From positions 3,038,001-3,102,000 of the forward strand of contig NZ_JAROCF010000001.1 in NCBI RefSeq assembly GCF_030433685.1: 64,000 bases of DNA, in the 5' to 3' direction. The translations under genes and the position numbers were made by a program. Of the stretch, positions 1 through 10,625 are shown piece after piece. How positions within the stretch are numbered: position 1 is the stretch's first letter; every line of letters begins with the position of its first letter. The notes beneath the pieces were generated by a model, which was not told the DNA's origin, made no database searches, and worked only from the letters and a program-made list of their open reading frames with translations. The stretch is from Leifsonia williamsii. GTDB taxonomy: Bacteria > Actinomycetota > Actinomycetes > Actinomycetales > Microbacteriaceae.

Positions 1-383
1 GCCCCGGCGAGCAGGAACCAGATCGTCCGCCGCCAGAAGGTCAGCGGCAGACGCGACACCAGGAACATCAGCGGCAGGCCGATGAGCGCGTACGCGCCCT
101 GCGACCAGAAGGCCGCGAAGAAGTTGTTGCTGTCGTTGTGCGACTCGACCGCCGAACTCGACAGCACCATCACCAGGCCGAACACGACCATGAACAGCGT
201 CGTGCCGGCGAGGAGGAAGTAGTTGGCCGACTCCGACGACACCGCCCGGCCGAGCGAGATGCGCGCGGTCAGGCCGGCGAGGCGGGAGGCATGGGCCGCG
301 TCCTGCTCCTGCGGTTGCGCCGGGTGCGGGGTGCGGGTGGTCCGCTCAGTCCGCGTCGGGACGCGAGGCGGGCTGGTCGTCAT
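1..383 (-). CDS. ftsW: FtsW, N-terminal part (runs off the window)
   Basis: Lipid II polymerase (SEDS glycosyltransferase) of the division septum. Only the first 127 codons lie in the window. Reverse translation from the ATG at 383 gives a basic Thr/Pro-rich cytoplasmic N-terminus of about 50 residues, then a first membrane segment (around residues 54-75, with FLLAGTTLFMVVFGLVMVLS), the conserved SSSAVES stretch, and the start of a second segment. The start is preceded by GGGAGG 8 bases upstream. The gene overlaps the end of murD by 38 bases, so it belongs to the same dcw operon. It is distinguished from RodA by position after murD; the C-terminal catalytic part is not visible. Confidence 0.9.
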   Translation of the reverse strand, partial: MTTSPPRVPTRTERTTRTPHPAQPQEQDAAHASRLAGLTARISLGRAVSSESANYFLLAGTTLFMVVFGLVMVLSSSAVESHNDSNNFFAAFWSQGAYALIGLPLMFLVSRLPLTFWRRTIWFLLAG

Positions 384-1890
384 CCGCCTCACCTCCCAAG
401 AACTCGTTGACGGCCGCCTGGAAGAGGCGCCCCCGCTCCGCATAATCGGCGAACTGGTCCATCGACGCCGCGGCAGGCGCCAGCAGGACGGTGTCGCCCT
501 CTCGGGCGAGTCCTCCGGCCAGACGTACCGCCGTCGGCATGACTCCTTCAGTCTCGTCGGCGTCGACCTCGAGCACGGGCAGCTCGGGCGCGTGTCGCCG
601 GAATGCCGCGAGCACGGCCTCCCGGTCCACCCCGATGAGCACAGCGCCGCGCAGCCGCTCGACATGCGCGGCCACCAGCGCGTCGATGTCGACGCCCTTG
701 AGCAGCCCGCCGAGCACCCACACCACCGACGGGTAGGCGCGCAGCGACGCGTCGGCCGCGTGCGGGTTGGTCGCCTTGGAGTCGTCGACCCAGCTCACGC
801 CGCCGACCACCCGGACGACCTCGATACGGTGCGCGTCGAGGCGGAACGCCGTCAGCACGTCGCGGATCGTCTGCGGCTCGACGCCGTACGACCGGGCGAG
901 GGCGCTGGCGGCGAGGATGTTCGCGACGACGTGCGGGGCGGCGAGGCCGGCCTCGCGCAGCTCGTCGAGCGTGGTCAGTTCGAGGGCGCTCGTGAAGCGG
1001 TCCTCGAGGAACGCCCGGTCGCAGAGGATGCCCTCGACGATGCCGAAGTCGCTCGGGCCCGGCACATCGAGGCCGAAGCCGATCGCGCGAGCGCCCTCGA
1101 CGACCTCCGCCTCCTCGACCATGCGCAGGGTGGCCTTGTCGGCGCGGTTGTAGACGCAGGCCACGCGCGTGTTGTCGTAGACCTTCGCCTTCGCCGCGGT
1201 GTACGCCTCCAGCGAGCCGTGCCAGTCGAGGTGGTCGTCGGCGATGTTGAGGCAGGCGGCGGAGAACGGCGAGAGCGCACCCTCCTCGTTGCGGTTCACC
1301 CAGTGCAGCTGGTAGCTCGACAGCTCGACCACGAGCACGTCGAAGCCCTCCGGGTCGCGGATGGCGTCGAGCACCGGCACGCCGATGTTGCCGCACGGCG
1401 CGACCCGGTGGCCGCCCGCGAGCAGCATCGTGGCCGTCAGCTGCACGGTCGTCGTCTTGCCGTTGGTGCCGGTGACGCAGATCCAGTCGGCGGGCCCCTC
1501 GGCGCCGTCGGGCCGGGCGACCTTGTCGCGCAGCCGCCAGGCCAGCTCGATGTCGCCCCAGACGGCGGTGCCGCGCTCCTGCGTCCAGAGCAGCAGCGGG
1601 TGATCCCAGTGGAAGCCGGGAGAGACGATGACGAGCTCGGGGTCGAACGCGGTCAGCCGCTCGGGCGGGGTGGAGAGGTCGGCCTGCTCCACGAGCTCGG
1701 CGCCGATGACCTCCAGCAGCATGGCCCGCTCGCCGTCGGCCTTCGCCGCCACCACGAGCACCTCGGCGCCCAGCTCGGCCAGGGTGTCGGCGACCGAGAA
1801 CCCGGTCACCCCGAGGCCGTAGACCGCGACCCGCAGCCCACGCCAGTCGGCGTGCCAGCTCGTGAGCCCGGCGAGACGCTCCGCGCTCAT
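346..1890 (-). CDS. murD: UDP-N-acetylmuramoyl-L-alanine--D-glutamate ligase
   Basis: Cytoplasmic ligase adding D-Glu to UDP-MurNAc-L-Ala. The protein has 514 residues, slightly longer than most MurD. An N-terminal Rossmann-like domain carries VYGLGVTG (about residues 23-30), the ATP loop GTNGKTTT is at 141-148, and the C-terminal Mur ligase domain contains [12 protein letters not shown] and [10 protein letters not shown]. The ATG start overlaps the mraY stop as ATGA, implying translational coupling; the 3' end overlaps ftsW. Function is secure from family motifs and cluster position. Confidence 0.96.
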   Translation of the reverse strand: MSAERLAGLTSWHADWRGLRVAVYGLGVTGFSVADTLAELGAEVLVVAAKADGERAMLLEVIGAELVEQADLSTPPERLTAFDPELVIVSPGFHWDHPLLLWTQERGTAVWGDIELAWRLRDKVARPDGAEGPADWICVTGTNGKTTTVQLTATMLLAGGHRVAPCGNIGVPVLDAIRDPEGFDVLVVELSSYQLHWVNRNEEGALSPFSAACLNIADDHLDWHGSLEAYTAAKAKVYDNTRVACVYNRADKATLRMVEEAEVVEGARAIGFGLDVPGPSDFGIVEGILCDRAFLEDRFTSALELTTLDELREAGLAAPHVVANILAASALARSYGVEPQTIRDVLTAFRLDAHRIEVVRVVGGVSWVDDSKATNPHAADASLRAYPSVVWVLGGLLKGVDIDALVAAHVERLRGAVLIGVDREAVLAAFRRHAPELPVLEVDADETEGVMPTAVRLAGGLAREGDTVLLAPAAASMDQFADYAERGRLFQAAVNEFLGGEADDDQPASRPDAD

Positions 1891-2999
1891 GTCGCCAGCC
1901 ATTCGAGGTAGAAGGAGCCGACTCCGGCCGCGACCAGCAGCCCGCCGATGATCCAGAAGCGCACGACGACCGTGACCTCGGCCCATCCCTTCAACTCGAA
2001 GTGATGGTGGATCGGACTCATGAGGAAGATGCGTTTGCCGTGCGTGAGCTTGAAGTACGCCCGCTGCACGATCACCGACCCGGCCTCGATGACGAACAGG
2101 CCGCCGATCAGGACGAGCAGCAGCTCGGTGTGGCTGAGGATGGCGAGGGCCGCGACCGCGCCGCCGAGCGCGAGCGAGCCGGTGTCGCCGAGGAAGATCT
2201 GCGCCGGCGAGGTGTTCCACCACAGGAAGCCGACGACCGCGCCGACGATCGCCGTCGCGACGATCGCGAGGTCGAACGGGTCGCGCACCTCGTAGCACTT
2301 GGGGACGTTGGCCGGGTTGAGGTTGATGCTCGCGCACGACTGGATCGACTGCCAGAAGCCGATGATGATGTACGCGCCGATCGCGAGGATCGAGGCGCCG
2401 GAGGCGAGACCGTCGAGGCCGTCGGTCACGTTCACGCCGTTCGAGGCGGCGGCGACGATGAAGTTGATCCAGATCAGGTACAGGCCGTACCCGACGATGA
2501 CTCCTATGGCGCCGAACTTCGTGATGGACATGAAGTCGATCGGCAGGTCGCGGATGAACGACACGCTCATCGTCGCCGGGGTGTAGCCGTTGCCGTTCGG
2601 CCACATGAGCGCCAGCAGCGCCCACACCGTCGCGACGATCACCTGTCCGGCGACCTTCGCCCAGCCGGTGAGGCCCAGGCTGCGCTCGCGCCGGGTCTTG
2701 AGGAAGTCGTCCACGAACCCGACGACGCCCAGCCCGACCATGAGCAGCAGCACGAGCAGGGCGGAGACGCTCGTCTGGTCCCCCGTCAGCAGCAGCGCGA
2801 CGAAGTAGCCGAACAGCGTGCCGAGGATGACGACGATGCCGCCCATGGTGGCGGTGCCGCGCTTGGCGTGGTGGCTCTGCGGGCCGTCGTCGCGGATGAA
2901 CTGGCCCCACTGCAGCCGGTGGAAGAGCTTGATGAACAGGGGCGTCAGGAACAGCGTGAACGCCATCGCCAGCGCACCGGAGGTCAGCAGGGCTCTCAC
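1887..2999 (-). CDS. mraY: Phospho-N-acetylmuramoyl-pentapeptide transferase
   Basis: Integral membrane enzyme that transfers phospho-MurNAc-pentapeptide to undecaprenyl phosphate, giving lipid I. The protein has 370 residues with about ten hydrophobic segments. Family signatures are present: the [12 protein letters not shown] loop near the N-terminus, the Mg-binding VGFVDDFLK motif, and [12 protein letters not shown]. Near the end, [11 protein letters not shown] is the conserved HHH motif. The start is a GTG overlapping the murF stop (GTGA), which fits the N-terminus of relatives ([11 protein letters not shown]). It is in the middle of the dcw operon. Confidence 0.96.
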   Translation of the reverse strand: MRALLTSGALAMAFTLFLTPLFIKLFHRLQWGQFIRDDGPQSHHAKRGTATMGGIVVILGTLFGYFVALLLTGDQTSVSALLVLLLMVGLGVVGFVDDFLKTRRERSLGLTGWAKVAGQVIVATVWALLALMWPNGNGYTPATMSVSFIRDLPIDFMSITKFGAIGVIVGYGLYLIWINFIVAAASNGVNVTDGLDGLASGASILAIGAYIIIGFWQSIQSCASINLNPANVPKCYEVRDPFDLAIVATAIVGAVVGFLWWNTSPAQIFLGDTGSLALGGAVAALAILSHTELLLVLIGGLFVIEAGSVIVQRAYFKLTHGKRIFLMSPIHHHFELKGWAEVTVVVRFWIIGGLLVAAGVGSFYLEWLAT

Positions 3000-4405
3000 G
3001 AGAACAATTCTCCCAGTCGGTCGCCGAGGAAGCGCAGCCCCGCCGAGTTGGACGACTTGACCAGCACGGTGTCGCCGGGGCGCAGCGCGCCGGCGAGGTG
3101 CTCGTACGCCTCGTCCTGGGTGTCGAAGTAGAGCGACTCGCCGTTCCACGAGCCCTCGTTGATGGCGGAGATGTGCATGCGGCGCGCGGCCGGCCCGACG
3201 ATCACGAGCTGATCGATGCCGAGGCGCACGGCGAGCAGGCCGATGCGGTCGTGCTCCTCGCCGGAGAACTCGCCCAGCTCGCTCATCTCGCCGAGGACGG
3301 CGATCGTGCGGGTTCCGGGCTCCGCGATCTGGGCCAGCGTCTTGATCGCCGCGGCCATCGAGTCGGGGCTGGCGTTGTAGGCGTCGTTGATGACGGTCAC
3401 GCCGTTGCCGCCCATGACCTCCATCCGCCAGCGCTCGGCGCGCTGCACGGTCTGCAGGGCGGAGACGATGAGGTCGCCGTCGACGTCGAGGGTGAAGGCG
3501 GCGGCCGCGGCGGCGAGTGCGTTCCACACGTGGTGCTCGCCGAGCACGCGGAACTGCACCGTGCGGGCGGAGCCGTCGGGCAGGTGGAGGGTGAACGACG
3601 TGCCGCGCGCGGTCGACGCGATGTCGGTGGCGCGCACCTCGGCGCGCTCGTCGGTGCCGAACCACAGCACCCGTGCGACGGTCTTGTCGGCCATCGTCGC
3701 GACGCGGGGGTCGTCGAGGTTGAGCACGGCCACGTCGGTGTCGAGCAGGTCGGTGACCATCTCGGTCTTCGCGGCGAGGGTCTTCTCGATGCCGCCGAAC
3801 TCGCCGGCGTGCGCGAGGCCGACCTTCAGCACGATGCCGATGTCGGGCCGGGCCATCCGCACCAGGCGGGCGATCTCGCCGATGCCGCTCGCGCCCATCT
3901 CGGCGACGAGGAACTGCGTCTCCTCGGTGACCTGCAGCATCGTGACGGGGGCGCCGACCTCGTTGTTGAAGGAGGCGCGCGGCGCGATCGTCGGGCCGAC
4001 CTGCTCCAGGATCTCGCGCAGCAGGTTCTTGGTCGTCGTCTTGCCGTTGGAGCCGGTGACGCCGACGATCTTGAGCCGGCCGAGCGCCCGCACGCGGGCG
4101 ATCACCTCGGTGGCGAGGTCGCCGAGGGCGACCACGGTGTCCTCCACGAGCAGCTGCGGTACGGGCAGGTCGAGCTCGTGGTCCACGACGACGAGCCCGG
4201 CGCCGGCCTCCGCCGCCTGCGGAGCGAAGAGGTGGCCGTCGGTGAACTCGCCCGGCTTGGCGAAGAAGATCGTGCCGGGCACGACCTCCCGCGAGTCGGT
4301 GGTCGAGAGCCCGTCGACGACGGTCTCGGGCGTCGCGCCCGTGCCGTCGAGCAGGAGCGTGCCCCGGGTCGCCGCGGCGATCTCGGCGAGGGTCATCGCG
4401 ATCAT
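2996..4405 (-). CDS. murF: UDP-MurNAc-tripeptide--D-Ala-D-Ala ligase
   Basis: Last cytoplasmic ligase of the peptidoglycan precursor, adding D-Ala-D-Ala. It has 469 residues: an N-terminal UDP-binding domain ([16 protein letters not shown] around 37-52), the P-loop GSNGKTTT at 118-125, [10 protein letters not shown] after it, and a C-terminal domain with [11 protein letters not shown] and VLGEMSELG. The ATG at 4405 directly follows the murE stop. A second in-frame ATG three codons later (MTLAEI) fits relatives equally well, so the exact start is uncertain by three residues. Confidence 0.96.
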   Translation of the reverse strand: MIAMTLAEIAAATRGTLLLDGTGATPETVVDGLSTTDSREVVPGTIFFAKPGEFTDGHLFAPQAAEAGAGLVVVDHELDLPVPQLLVEDTVVALGDLATEVIARVRALGRLKIVGVTGSNGKTTTKNLLREILEQVGPTIAPRASFNNEVGAPVTMLQVTEETQFLVAEMGASGIGEIARLVRMARPDIGIVLKVGLAHAGEFGGIEKTLAAKTEMVTDLLDTDVAVLNLDDPRVATMADKTVARVLWFGTDERAEVRATDIASTARGTSFTLHLPDGSARTVQFRVLGEHHVWNALAAAAAAFTLDVDGDLIVSALQTVQRAERWRMEVMGGNGVTVINDAYNASPDSMAAAIKTLAQIAEPGTRTIAVLGEMSELGEFSGEEHDRIGLLAVRLGIDQLVIVGPAARRMHISAINEGSWNGESLYFDTQDEAYEHLAGALRPGDTVLVKSSNSAGLRFLGDRLGELFS

Positions 4406-5959
4406 CTACAGCCACCCGGCCTCTCGCAGCGCCAGCCGCACGTCGTCTCGGGCGGAGTACGGGAGGCGCTGGCCCGCCACCTCCTGGTAGTCCTCGTGGC
4501 CGGGGCCGGCGTAGAGGACGACATCGCCCTCCCCCGCCAGCGACAGGGCGGTGCGGAACGCGGCGCGCGGGTCCGGTACCTCGTACAGCTCGAGCTCGGG
4601 CACGGCCGAGCGGGCGCCCTCGAGGAGGGCGGCGCGGATCGCGGCCGGGTCCTCCCAGCGCGGGTGGAAGTCGGTGATCACGACGGCGTCGGAGCCGCGC
4701 GCGGCGATCGCGCCCATGTCGGTGCGCTTGGTGGTGTCGCGGTCGCCGTCGGCGCCGAACATCATGACGATCCTGCCGTCCGTCACCTTGCGCAGCGCGC
4801 TGAGGGTGGAGAGGAAGGCGTCGGGGCTGTGGCCGTAGTCGATGAAGACGGTCGGGCCGCGGTCGCCCGAGAGCCGCTCGGCGCGGCCGGGGATGTAGGC
4901 GTCGATGCCGCCGTCGCGCTCCAGCGCGGCGCCGATGGCGTCGAGGTCGTACCCAGACTCGACCAGCATGACGATCGCGAGCGCGGCGTTGCCCGCGTTG
5001 TACGCCCCGAGCAGCGGCACGCGCGTCTCGATGCGGCGACCCTCCGGGCCCTCCAGCGCGAACGCGGTGTGGTCGATGGTCTCCTCGAGAACGGTCAACG
5101 TCCACTCGGCGTCCGAGCCGGGCGAGCTGGAGAGCGTGGTCACCGGGATGCGCGACTGCTCGACCAGGGCGCGGCCCCAGTCGGAGTCGACCGTCACGAC
5201 GCCGCGGCGCGCGCGGTCGGGCTGGAACAGCTCCAGCTTGGCCTCGAAGTAGTCGTCCATCGCGGCGTAGTCGTCGAGGTGGTCGTGGCTGAGGTTGGTG
5301 AAGCCGGCGACGTCGAAGACGATCCCGTCGACGCGGTGGCGGCTGAGCGCCTGCGCCGAGACCTCGATCGCCACGGCGCGGACGCCCTCCTCGCGCATCC
5401 GGGCGAGGAGCGCGTGCAGCTCGCTGGCCTCGGGCGTCGTGAGCTTGCTGGTGATCGCCGTGTCGCCGATGCGGCGCTCTGCGGTGGAGCTGAGGCCGGA
5501 GACGACGCCGAGCTGGCCGAGGATCGCGGTCAGCAGGTAGACGACGCTCGTCTTGCCGTTGGTGCCGGTGACGCCGAACAGCGTCGCCTCGTTCTCGTCG
5601 GTGCGGTAGATCCAGGCGGCCACGGCGCCGAGCGCGGCGCGCGGGTCGGGCGTGACGATGATCGGGAGGCCGGCGTCGGCGGCGAGGTCGGCGCCCGCCT
5701 CGTCGGTCAGGACGGCGACGGCCCCGGCCTCCGCGGCGGCGGCGGCGTAGCTCGCGCCGTGCGCGTTGCGCCCTGGCACGCCCACGTACAGGTCGCCCGG
5801 CTCGACCGCCGAGGTGGCGAGCGCGGCGCCCGTGACCTCGACGGCGTCGAGGTCGCCGCGCACGTCGAGCCCGAACTCGGCGACCAGCTGGGCGAGCGGA
5901 CGGGCGACGGGATGCTCGGGGCGCAGAGTGGAGGGCGCCGGTCCTGTCACGGGGCTCAC
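4406..5959 (-). CDS. murE: UDP-MurNAc-dipeptide--diamino acid ligase
   Basis: Adds the diamino acid at position 3 of the stem peptide. The protein has 517 residues with the P-loop [24 protein letters not shown], the GRAERL element and a C-terminal Mur ligase domain. In meso-DAP enzymes the substrate motif is DNPR; here the aligned stretch reads [10 protein letters not shown] (about residues 427-436), so the side-chain specificity probably differs. Relatives in Microbacteriaceae use L-diaminobutyrate, which is an inference for this strain. The start chosen is GTG at 5959; another GTG three codons downstream is possible. Confidence 0.94.
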   Translation of the reverse strand: MSPVTGPAPSTLRPEHPVARPLAQLVAEFGLDVRGDLDAVEVTGAALATSAVEPGDLYVGVPGRNAHGASYAAAAAEAGAVAVLTDEAGADLAADAGLPIIVTPDPRAALGAVAAWIYRTDENEATLFGVTGTNGKTSVVYLLTAILGQLGVVSGLSSTAERRIGDTAITSKLTTPEASELHALLARMREEGVRAVAIEVSAQALSRHRVDGIVFDVAGFTNLSHDHLDDYAAMDDYFEAKLELFQPDRARRGVVTVDSDWGRALVEQSRIPVTTLSSSPGSDAEWTLTVLEETIDHTAFALEGPEGRRIETRVPLLGAYNAGNAALAIVMLVESGYDLDAIGAALERDGGIDAYIPGRAERLSGDRGPTVFIDYGHSPDAFLSTLSALRKVTDGRIVMMFGADGDRDTTKRTDMGAIAARGSDAVVITDFHPRWEDPAAIRAALLEGARSAVPELELYEVPDPRAAFRTALSLAGEGDVVLYAGPGHEDYQEVAGQRLPYSARDDVRLALREAGWL

Positions 5960-5973
5960 TTTCGTCGGGGTTC

Positions 5974-7716
5974 TCAGTAGTAGGGCGGGTAGTCGGCCGG
6001 ACTGGAGGTCGACGGCTTCACCCGGTAGGTCTTCAGCACCTGGCTCATGATCGTGTGGAACAGCGGAGCGGCGGCTGCCGACGAAGTAATGGTAGTCGGG
6101 TATCCGAGGTTGACCGAAACGACGTACTGCGGATCGTCGACCGGCGCGACGCCCATCACGGACACGTAGTACGAGGGCAGGTAGCCGCCCTTGCCGTCCG
6201 GCTGCTGGGCCGTTCCGGTCTTCGCGGCGATGCGGTAGCCGGGGATCTGGAGCTGCTTCTTGAGCTCGCCGTCGGTGACGACCGACTCCATCATCCCGAG
6301 CGTCGTGGCGGCCGCCTGCGGGCTCACGACGGGCGTCGCCGTGGCCGACGGCACGTCGGTGACGGTGCCGTCCGGGTGCGTGCAGCCCTCGACCATCGTG
6401 AGCGGGATGCGGACGCCGCCGTTGGCCAGCGCCTGGTACGCGCCGACCATCTGCACCTGCGTTGTCGAGACGCCCTGTCCGAACATGGTCGCGTACTTGG
6501 TCTGGTCGTCCCACTCGGACACCGGGTGCAGGAGGCCGGAGGACTGCCCGGGGTACGGCAGCCCGGTGTCCTCGCCGATCCCGAACTTCTTGAGGTAGTC
6601 GTACCGGGTCTGGTCGCCGAGGGCCTTGCCGAGCTGCGACATGCCCGTGTTCGAGGAGCGCATGAGCACGCCGGTCAGCGTCAGCTGCTCCGGCTCGTGG
6701 TAGGCGGAGTCGTGCAGGTCGGCGCCGTTGCCGGACTTCCACTCGTACGGAGCGAGGACCGGGGAGGTCGGCGTCGCCTTGCCCTGGTCGATCAGCATCG
6801 CGGCGGTGAGGGCCTTGAAAGTCGAGCCCGGCTCGCGCGGATCGGTGAGCGACTGCAGCCGCCAGTACGACGGGTCGGTCGCGTCGATGTCGTTGGGGTC
6901 GAGCGCCGGCCACTGCGCGATCGCCTTGATCTTGCCGGTCTTGGCCTCGGCCACCGTGACGAACCCGAACTTGGAGCCGGTGCCCGCCACCTGCTGGGCC
7001 AGCGTCTGCTCGGCGAACCACTGCAGGTCGCTGTCGATCGTGAGCTTGAGCGTTCCGCCGTCCTTGGCCTGCTTGGTGACGACCGTGCTGCCGGGGATGG
7101 CGACGCCGTCGGCGCCGCGCTGGTAGGTCTCCACGCCGTTGTCGCCGGCGAGGCAGCCGTTCTCGCTGGACTCGAGACCGCCGTTCCCCGCTTCGGACAC
7201 GTAGCCGAGCAGGTTGCCGCCGACCGCGCCGTTCGGATAGCTGCGGGCCTGCGTCTTCGTGAAGGTGAGCCAGGGGTACGGGAGGGCGTTCAGCTTGTCG
7301 AAGGTGCCCACGTCCATCCCGGACTTGATGAGCACGTACTTCGACTTCGGATCGTCTTTGAGCGCCGCGTCGAACAGCGCGACGACCGCGTCGCCGCCCT
7401 GGCCGGTGATCGCGCCGATCTTGGCCGCGGCCTCCACCATCTTGTCGCGGCCGCCCGCGATCGCGTCGGACGGCGACGCCTGGGCGGTGTACTTGTACAC
7501 CGTCGTCGCGAGCACGGTGCCGCCGGCGTCGACGATGTCGCCGCGATCGCCGTACAGCGTGGTCGACTGCTCCTTGGCGTTCACCGACTGCTTCTGCAGC
7601 TCGTCGGCGCGCACGACCTGGATGTCGACCAGCTTGGCGCCGAGGATCCCGACCGTCGCCGCGACCGCGAGCACGGTGAGGGCCGTGCGCCGCCGCAGCA
7701 TCTTCCGGTTCGCCAT
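5974..7716 (-). CDS. ftsI: Septal peptidoglycan transpeptidase (class B PBP, FtsI/PBP3)
   Basis: Division-specific transpeptidase working with FtsW. It has 580 residues: a basic cytoplasmic start, one membrane anchor (about residues 12-32), a dimerisation domain beginning with YGDRGDIVD, and a penicillin-binding domain with the active-site tetrad STFK at 298-301, the SSN triad at 354-356 and KTG at 499-501. The ATG is preceded by GGGACGGGGA. It lies 14 bases upstream of murE and 52 bases downstream of the ftsL-like gene, with no terminator between, so it is cotranscribed. Confidence 0.95.
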   Translation of the reverse strand: MANRKMLRRRTALTVLAVAATVGILGAKLVDIQVVRADELQKQSVNAKEQSTTLYGDRGDIVDAGGTVLATTVYKYTAQASPSDAIAGGRDKMVEAAAKIGAITGQGGDAVVALFDAALKDDPKSKYVLIKSGMDVGTFDKLNALPYPWLTFTKTQARSYPNGAVGGNLLGYVSEAGNGGLESSENGCLAGDNGVETYQRGADGVAIPGSTVVTKQAKDGGTLKLTIDSDLQWFAEQTLAQQVAGTGSKFGFVTVAEAKTGKIKAIAQWPALDPNDIDATDPSYWRLQSLTDPREPGSTFKALTAAMLIDQGKATPTSPVLAPYEWKSGNGADLHDSAYHEPEQLTLTGVLMRSSNTGMSQLGKALGDQTRYDYLKKFGIGEDTGLPYPGQSSGLLHPVSEWDDQTKYATMFGQGVSTTQVQMVGAYQALANGGVRIPLTMVEGCTHPDGTVTDVPSATATPVVSPQAAATTLGMMESVVTDGELKKQLQIPGYRIAAKTGTAQQPDGKGGYLPSYYVSVMGVAPVDDPQYVVSVNLGYPTTITSSAAAAPLFHTIMSQVLKTYRVKPSTSSPADYPPYY

Positions 7717-7768
7717 TCCCCGTCCCGTCGTCGCTCGCTGGTCTGTGTGCTGATCCCGCTGGTCCCGC

Positions 7769-8425
7769 TCAGTGCGTCACCGGCGTCGGCAGCGCTCCTT
7801 CCAACGGTACGGTCGGCGCGGCCGGAGTCCCGGTCGCCGCACCAGGACCCGTGGAATTCGCCTCCTGGCCGTTCGCCTGTGCAGAGTTCTGCTGGGCGGA
7901 ACCGGTGCCCTGCTGCCCCGCCAGTGGCACCCCGGCCAGCAGCGAGTTCGGCACCAGGTTGCCCTGGCCTCCGGTGACCGTGCCGGCCGCGCCGTCGGCG
8001 GCGATCGGCGCACCGAGCACGGCGCCGTCCGAGAGCCGCAGGTAGGCGGGGTTGCTGTTGCTGACCATGCCGAGCGCGTTGGCGTTGGCGGCGAGGTTCT
8101 GCGGCGACGAGATGCGGGTCAGGTCCTCCGACGCCGCCTGCACCGACCGCTGCAGGGTGGTCTGCTTCTGCTGCAGCGTGTCGAGCTGGTAGGCGCCCTG
8201 CGAGATCCCGATGCTGAGCAGCAACTGGGCCACCACGATCGTGAGCAGCGACGCCACCGCCACCACCGCGTACAGAGCGCGCGGACGTGCGCGGCGCTGC
8301 GCCCGGGTCGGGACGACTTCGAGGTGGCTCCTGCGCTCCTCCGGCGCCTCCACCGGCTTCGCCGCGGGGTGCGCGGCCAGCCAGGAGGGACGACGGGCGA
8401 TCGTTGCGGCCGTGCTGGTGCTCAC
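7769..8425 (-). CDS. FtsL-like divisome membrane protein
   Basis: Small single-pass division protein between rsmH and ftsI, the position of FtsL. It has 218 residues: a basic, Ala/Pro-rich cytoplasmic part, one transmembrane helix at about 50-72 ([20 protein letters not shown]), a short helical coiled-coil-like stretch with QQKQTTLQ, and a low-complexity Gly/Gln/Ala/Pro-rich tail. Sequence conservation in this family is poor, so the call rests on topology and position. The start is GTG overlapping the rsmH stop as GTGA. Confidence 0.8.
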   Translation of the reverse strand: MSTSTAATIARRPSWLAAHPAAKPVEAPEERRSHLEVVPTRAQRRARPRALYAVVAVASLLTIVVAQLLLSIGISQGAYQLDTLQQKQTTLQRSVQAASEDLTRISSPQNLAANANALGMVSNSNPAYLRLSDGAVLGAPIAADGAAGTVTGGQGNLVPNSLLAGVPLAGQQGTGSAQQNSAQANGQEANSTGPGAATGTPAAPTVPLEGALPTPVTH

Positions 8426-9378
8426 GAGGCCCTCCTCACTCGTTCCGCCGCGCGCAGGCGCACCGGCGTCGCCCGCGGGTTGCGGGCCTTCTCGTCGTCG
8501 TCCGCCAACTCGGCTCCGCGGATCAGCAGCTTCAGCTCCGGGCGGTGCTCCGGCAGCTCCACCGGCAGTCCGGGAGGCGCGCTCGAGGTGGAGCGGGTCT
8601 GCAGCTCGCGCTTGACGATGCGGTCCTCGAGCGACTGGTACGCCTCCACCACGATCCGGCCGCCGACCCGGAGGGCGTCGACCGCGGCGGGGATGGCGCG
8701 CTCCAGCACGGCCAGCTCCTGGTTGACCTCGATCCGCAGGGCCTGGAAGACGCGCTTGGCGGGGTGGCCCTGGCGCTGCTGGGCGGCCGGCGTGGCCTTC
8801 GTGATCAGGTCGACGAGCTGACCGGAGCGGGTGAGCGGTGCGGTCTCCCGTGCCTCCACAATCCGGCGGGCGTAGCGGGCGGCGAGCTTCTCCTCGCCGT
8901 AGTCGCGGAAGATGCGCCGCAGGTCGGCCTCGCTGTACTCGGCGAGCACCACCTCGGCGGTCAGCTCGCTCGTGCCGTCCATCCGCATGTCGAGCGGCGC
9001 GTCCTTCGAGTACGAGAAGCCCCGCTCCACCCGGTCGAGTTGGAGGGATGAGACGCCCAGGTCGAACAGCACGCCGTCGACCTCGTCGATGCCGAGGCCG
9101 TCGAGCGCCTCCCCGATGCCGTCGTAGACGGTGTGCACGAGGTGGATGCGGTCGCCGAACCGCGCGAGCCGCTCCCCCGCGATGGCGAGCGCCTCGGGGT
9201 CGCGGTCGAGTCCGACCAGCGTGACCTCCGGGAAGCGCTCCAGGATGCCGGCCGAGTGCCCGCCCATGCCGAGCGTGGCGTCGACGAAGACGGCGCCGGG
9301 CCGCTGGAGGGCGGGCCCGAGCAACTCGATGCAGCGCTCGAGGAGGACCGGGGTGTGGATGTCGTCGTGTTCTGCCAT
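8422..9378 (-). CDS. rsmH: 16S rRNA m4C1402 methyltransferase
   Basis: S-adenosylmethionine-dependent enzyme (MraW/RsmH) methylating N4 of C1402 in 16S rRNA. From [16 protein letters not shown] the protein has 318 residues. It shows the SAM-binding stretch [25 protein letters not shown], then [13 protein letters not shown] and [14 protein letters not shown], all typical. A longer form starting at 9420 (14 extra residues, with AGGTCGGA just upstream) is also possible; I prefer the shorter because it matches the family N-terminus. It is the second gene of the dcw operon. Confidence 0.95.
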   Translation of the reverse strand: MAEHDDIHTPVLLERCIELLGPALQRPGAVFVDATLGMGGHSAGILERFPEVTLVGLDRDPEALAIAGERLARFGDRIHLVHTVYDGIGEALDGLGIDEVDGVLFDLGVSSLQLDRVERGFSYSKDAPLDMRMDGTSELTAEVVLAEYSEADLRRIFRDYGEEKLAARYARRIVEARETAPLTRSGQLVDLITKATPAAQQRQGHPAKRVFQALRIEVNQELAVLERAIPAAVDALRVGGRIVVEAYQSLEDRIVKRELQTRSTSSAPPGLPVELPEHRPELKLLIRGAELADDDEKARNPRATPVRLRAAERVRRAS

Positions 9379-9479
9379 GGCCTCGGTGGGACGAGCCCCT
9401 GATTCCGGATCCCCATCCATTCCGACCTGACACCGGGGAAGTGCGTCAGGGCGAATGGCTGGGAGTCCGGCGCCAGGCG

Positions 9480-9911
9480 CTAGAACAGTCCCGGGATCAC
9501 CTCCTCCTCCGTGCTCGCGAACGCCGCCTCCTGCTCCGCCAGGTAGGTCTCCCAGGCCTGGGAGTCCCAGATCTCGGCGCGGCTGCCCGCACCGATCACG
9601 ACCAGGTCGCGATCCAGTCCCGCGTACGAGCGCAGCGCCGGGGGGACGGTCACCCGGTTCTGCTTGTCCGGGACCTCTGCGCTCGCCCCCGAGAGGAACA
9701 CGCGCAGGTAGTCGCGGGCCTGCTTGCTCGTCACCGGCGCCTGGCGGATCTTCTCGTGCAGCGATTCGAACTCGCGCTGACTGAAGACGTAGACGCAGTG
9801 CTCCTGGCCACGGGTGAGGACGAGTCCGGACGCGAGCTCATCCCGGAATTTGGCCGGCAGGATGACGCGCCCCTTCTCGTCGAGCTTGGGGGCATAGGTA
9901 CCGAGGAACAT
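9480..9911 (-). CDS. mraZ: Transcriptional regulator MraZ
   Basis: DNA-binding protein heading the dcw cluster. The 143 residues begin [23 protein letters not shown] and contain the two SpoVT/AbrB-like halves, each with a DxKGR or DKQNRV signature (LDEKGR near residue 10, [10 protein letters not shown] near 90). The ATG at 9911 has GGGGGAGG 5 bases upstream, which decides against a longer reading from 9977. MraZ proteins repress their own operon by binding direct repeats; such repeats are visible upstream at 9951-9980. Confidence 0.95.
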   Translation of the reverse strand: MFLGTYAPKLDEKGRVILPAKFRDELASGLVLTRGQEHCVYVFSQREFESLHEKIRQAPVTSKQARDYLRVFLSGASAEVPDKQNRVTVPPALRSYAGLDRDLVVIGAGSRAEIWDSQAWETYLAEQEAAFASTEEEVIPGLF

Positions 9912-9950
9912 CGGATCCTCCCCCACTCTCCCGGCCAAGGTTGCGGTGTG

Positions 9951-9980
9951 CCTCCACTTTACTCCACTTTCAACCACGTT
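9951..9980 (-). promoter_or_regulatory. Three tandem decamers, probable MraZ operator
   Basis: Read on the minus strand, three consecutive 10-base units occur 40 bases before mraZ: AACGTGGTTG, AAAGTGGAGT and AAAGTGGAGG. MraZ proteins bind tandem repeats with a GTGG or AAAGTG core at helical spacing, so this is the expected autoregulatory site of the dcw operon. Confidence 0.75.
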
Positions 9981-10098
9981 TTCGAGGCATTGGGGCGAAT
10001 TGCCCCGAAATGGGTACGACGATGCCCGGAATCACGCGGAAATAGCCGGTGGAGGGAAATGGAGGAGATGGGGCGCGGCGGGGAGGAATCCGGGCGCG

Positions 10099-10128
10099 AA
10101 AAAGGGCCGATCAATTCGATCGGCCCTT
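10099..10128 (-). terminator. Intrinsic terminator after the DUF3040 gene
   Basis: An 11-bp perfect stem (arms 10102-10112 and 10118-10128, core GGGCCGATC) with a 5-base loop. On the minus strand it is followed by a run of five T. It lies 36 bases beyond the stop of the gene at 10164-10547 and would insulate it from the mraZ promoter. The rest of 9981-10098 shows no gene. Confidence 0.85.
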
Positions 10129-10163
10129 ACGTGGAGGGAGGTGGAGCGCCTAGCGCTCCCGGC

Positions 10164-10547
10164 TCAGTGCTCGCCGTCCTGACGCTTGTCCCACCGGTCG
10201 TTCATGCGGTCCATGAACCCGGCCTGTCGCCCGCGAGCGGCCTTGGCGGTGCGGGCGGAGGTCGGCGTGGCGTCGTCGAGCGAGACCCGCTTGCCCGGGG
10301 CGATGGCGACCAGCACGCCGGCGAACATCACGACGAAGCCGAGGATGCCGACGATGGGCTGCTGCACGAACACGCCTGTCACGAGCACCGCGACACCGAC
10401 GACGGCGATCAGCACGCCGAGCACGATCGAGCGGTAGGCGGGCCGTGCTCGCTTGCCCCCGACCTTCGCGACGAAGTCGGCATCGTTCTGATAGAGGCTG
10501 CGCTCCATCTCTTCGAGGAGGCGCTGCTCATGTTCCGAAAGCGGCAT
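10164..10547 (-). CDS. DUF3040 small membrane protein
   Basis: Actinobacterial protein of unknown function with 127 residues. The N-terminus MPLSEHEQRLLEEMERSL is the hallmark of the DUF3040 family, followed by two adjacent transmembrane helices (about 40-62 and 66-84) and a basic, Ala/Arg-rich cytoplasmic tail. GAGGGGGAAACGG precedes the ATG. In many actinobacteria a DUF3040 gene sits next to mraZ, as here; no function can be inferred beyond that association. Confidence 0.88.
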   Translation of the reverse strand: MPLSEHEQRLLEEMERSLYQNDADFVAKVGGKRARPAYRSIVLGVLIAVVGVAVLVTGVFVQQPIVGILGFVVMFAGVLVAIAPGKRVSLDDATPTSARTAKAARGRQAGFMDRMNDRWDKRQDGEH

Positions 10548-10613
10548 CCGTTTCCCCCTCTTTCTTGCGGGTCCGGGGCGGTGTGTGGCTGATTCTAGTC
10601 TGGCGGCTCTGGC

Positions 10614-10619
10614 TAGGCT
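10614..10619 (+). promoter_or_regulatory. -10 box for a leaderless polyprenyl synthase transcript
   Basis: TAGGCT ends 6 bases before the GTG start at 10626. No ribosome-binding site is present, so transcription probably starts at the start codon. Confidence 0.6.
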
Positions 10620-10625
10620 AGGCGT

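Noticed and set aside
1887..5105. Very long open frames on the opposite or other frames of the dcw genes
   Set aside because: They are Arg/Pro-rich shadows from about 70 percent GC; only the parts matching Mur enzymes are real.
9912..9977. Longer mraZ reading from 9977
   Set aside because: It would place the operator decamers in the coding region and ignore the strong GGGGGAGG before 9911.
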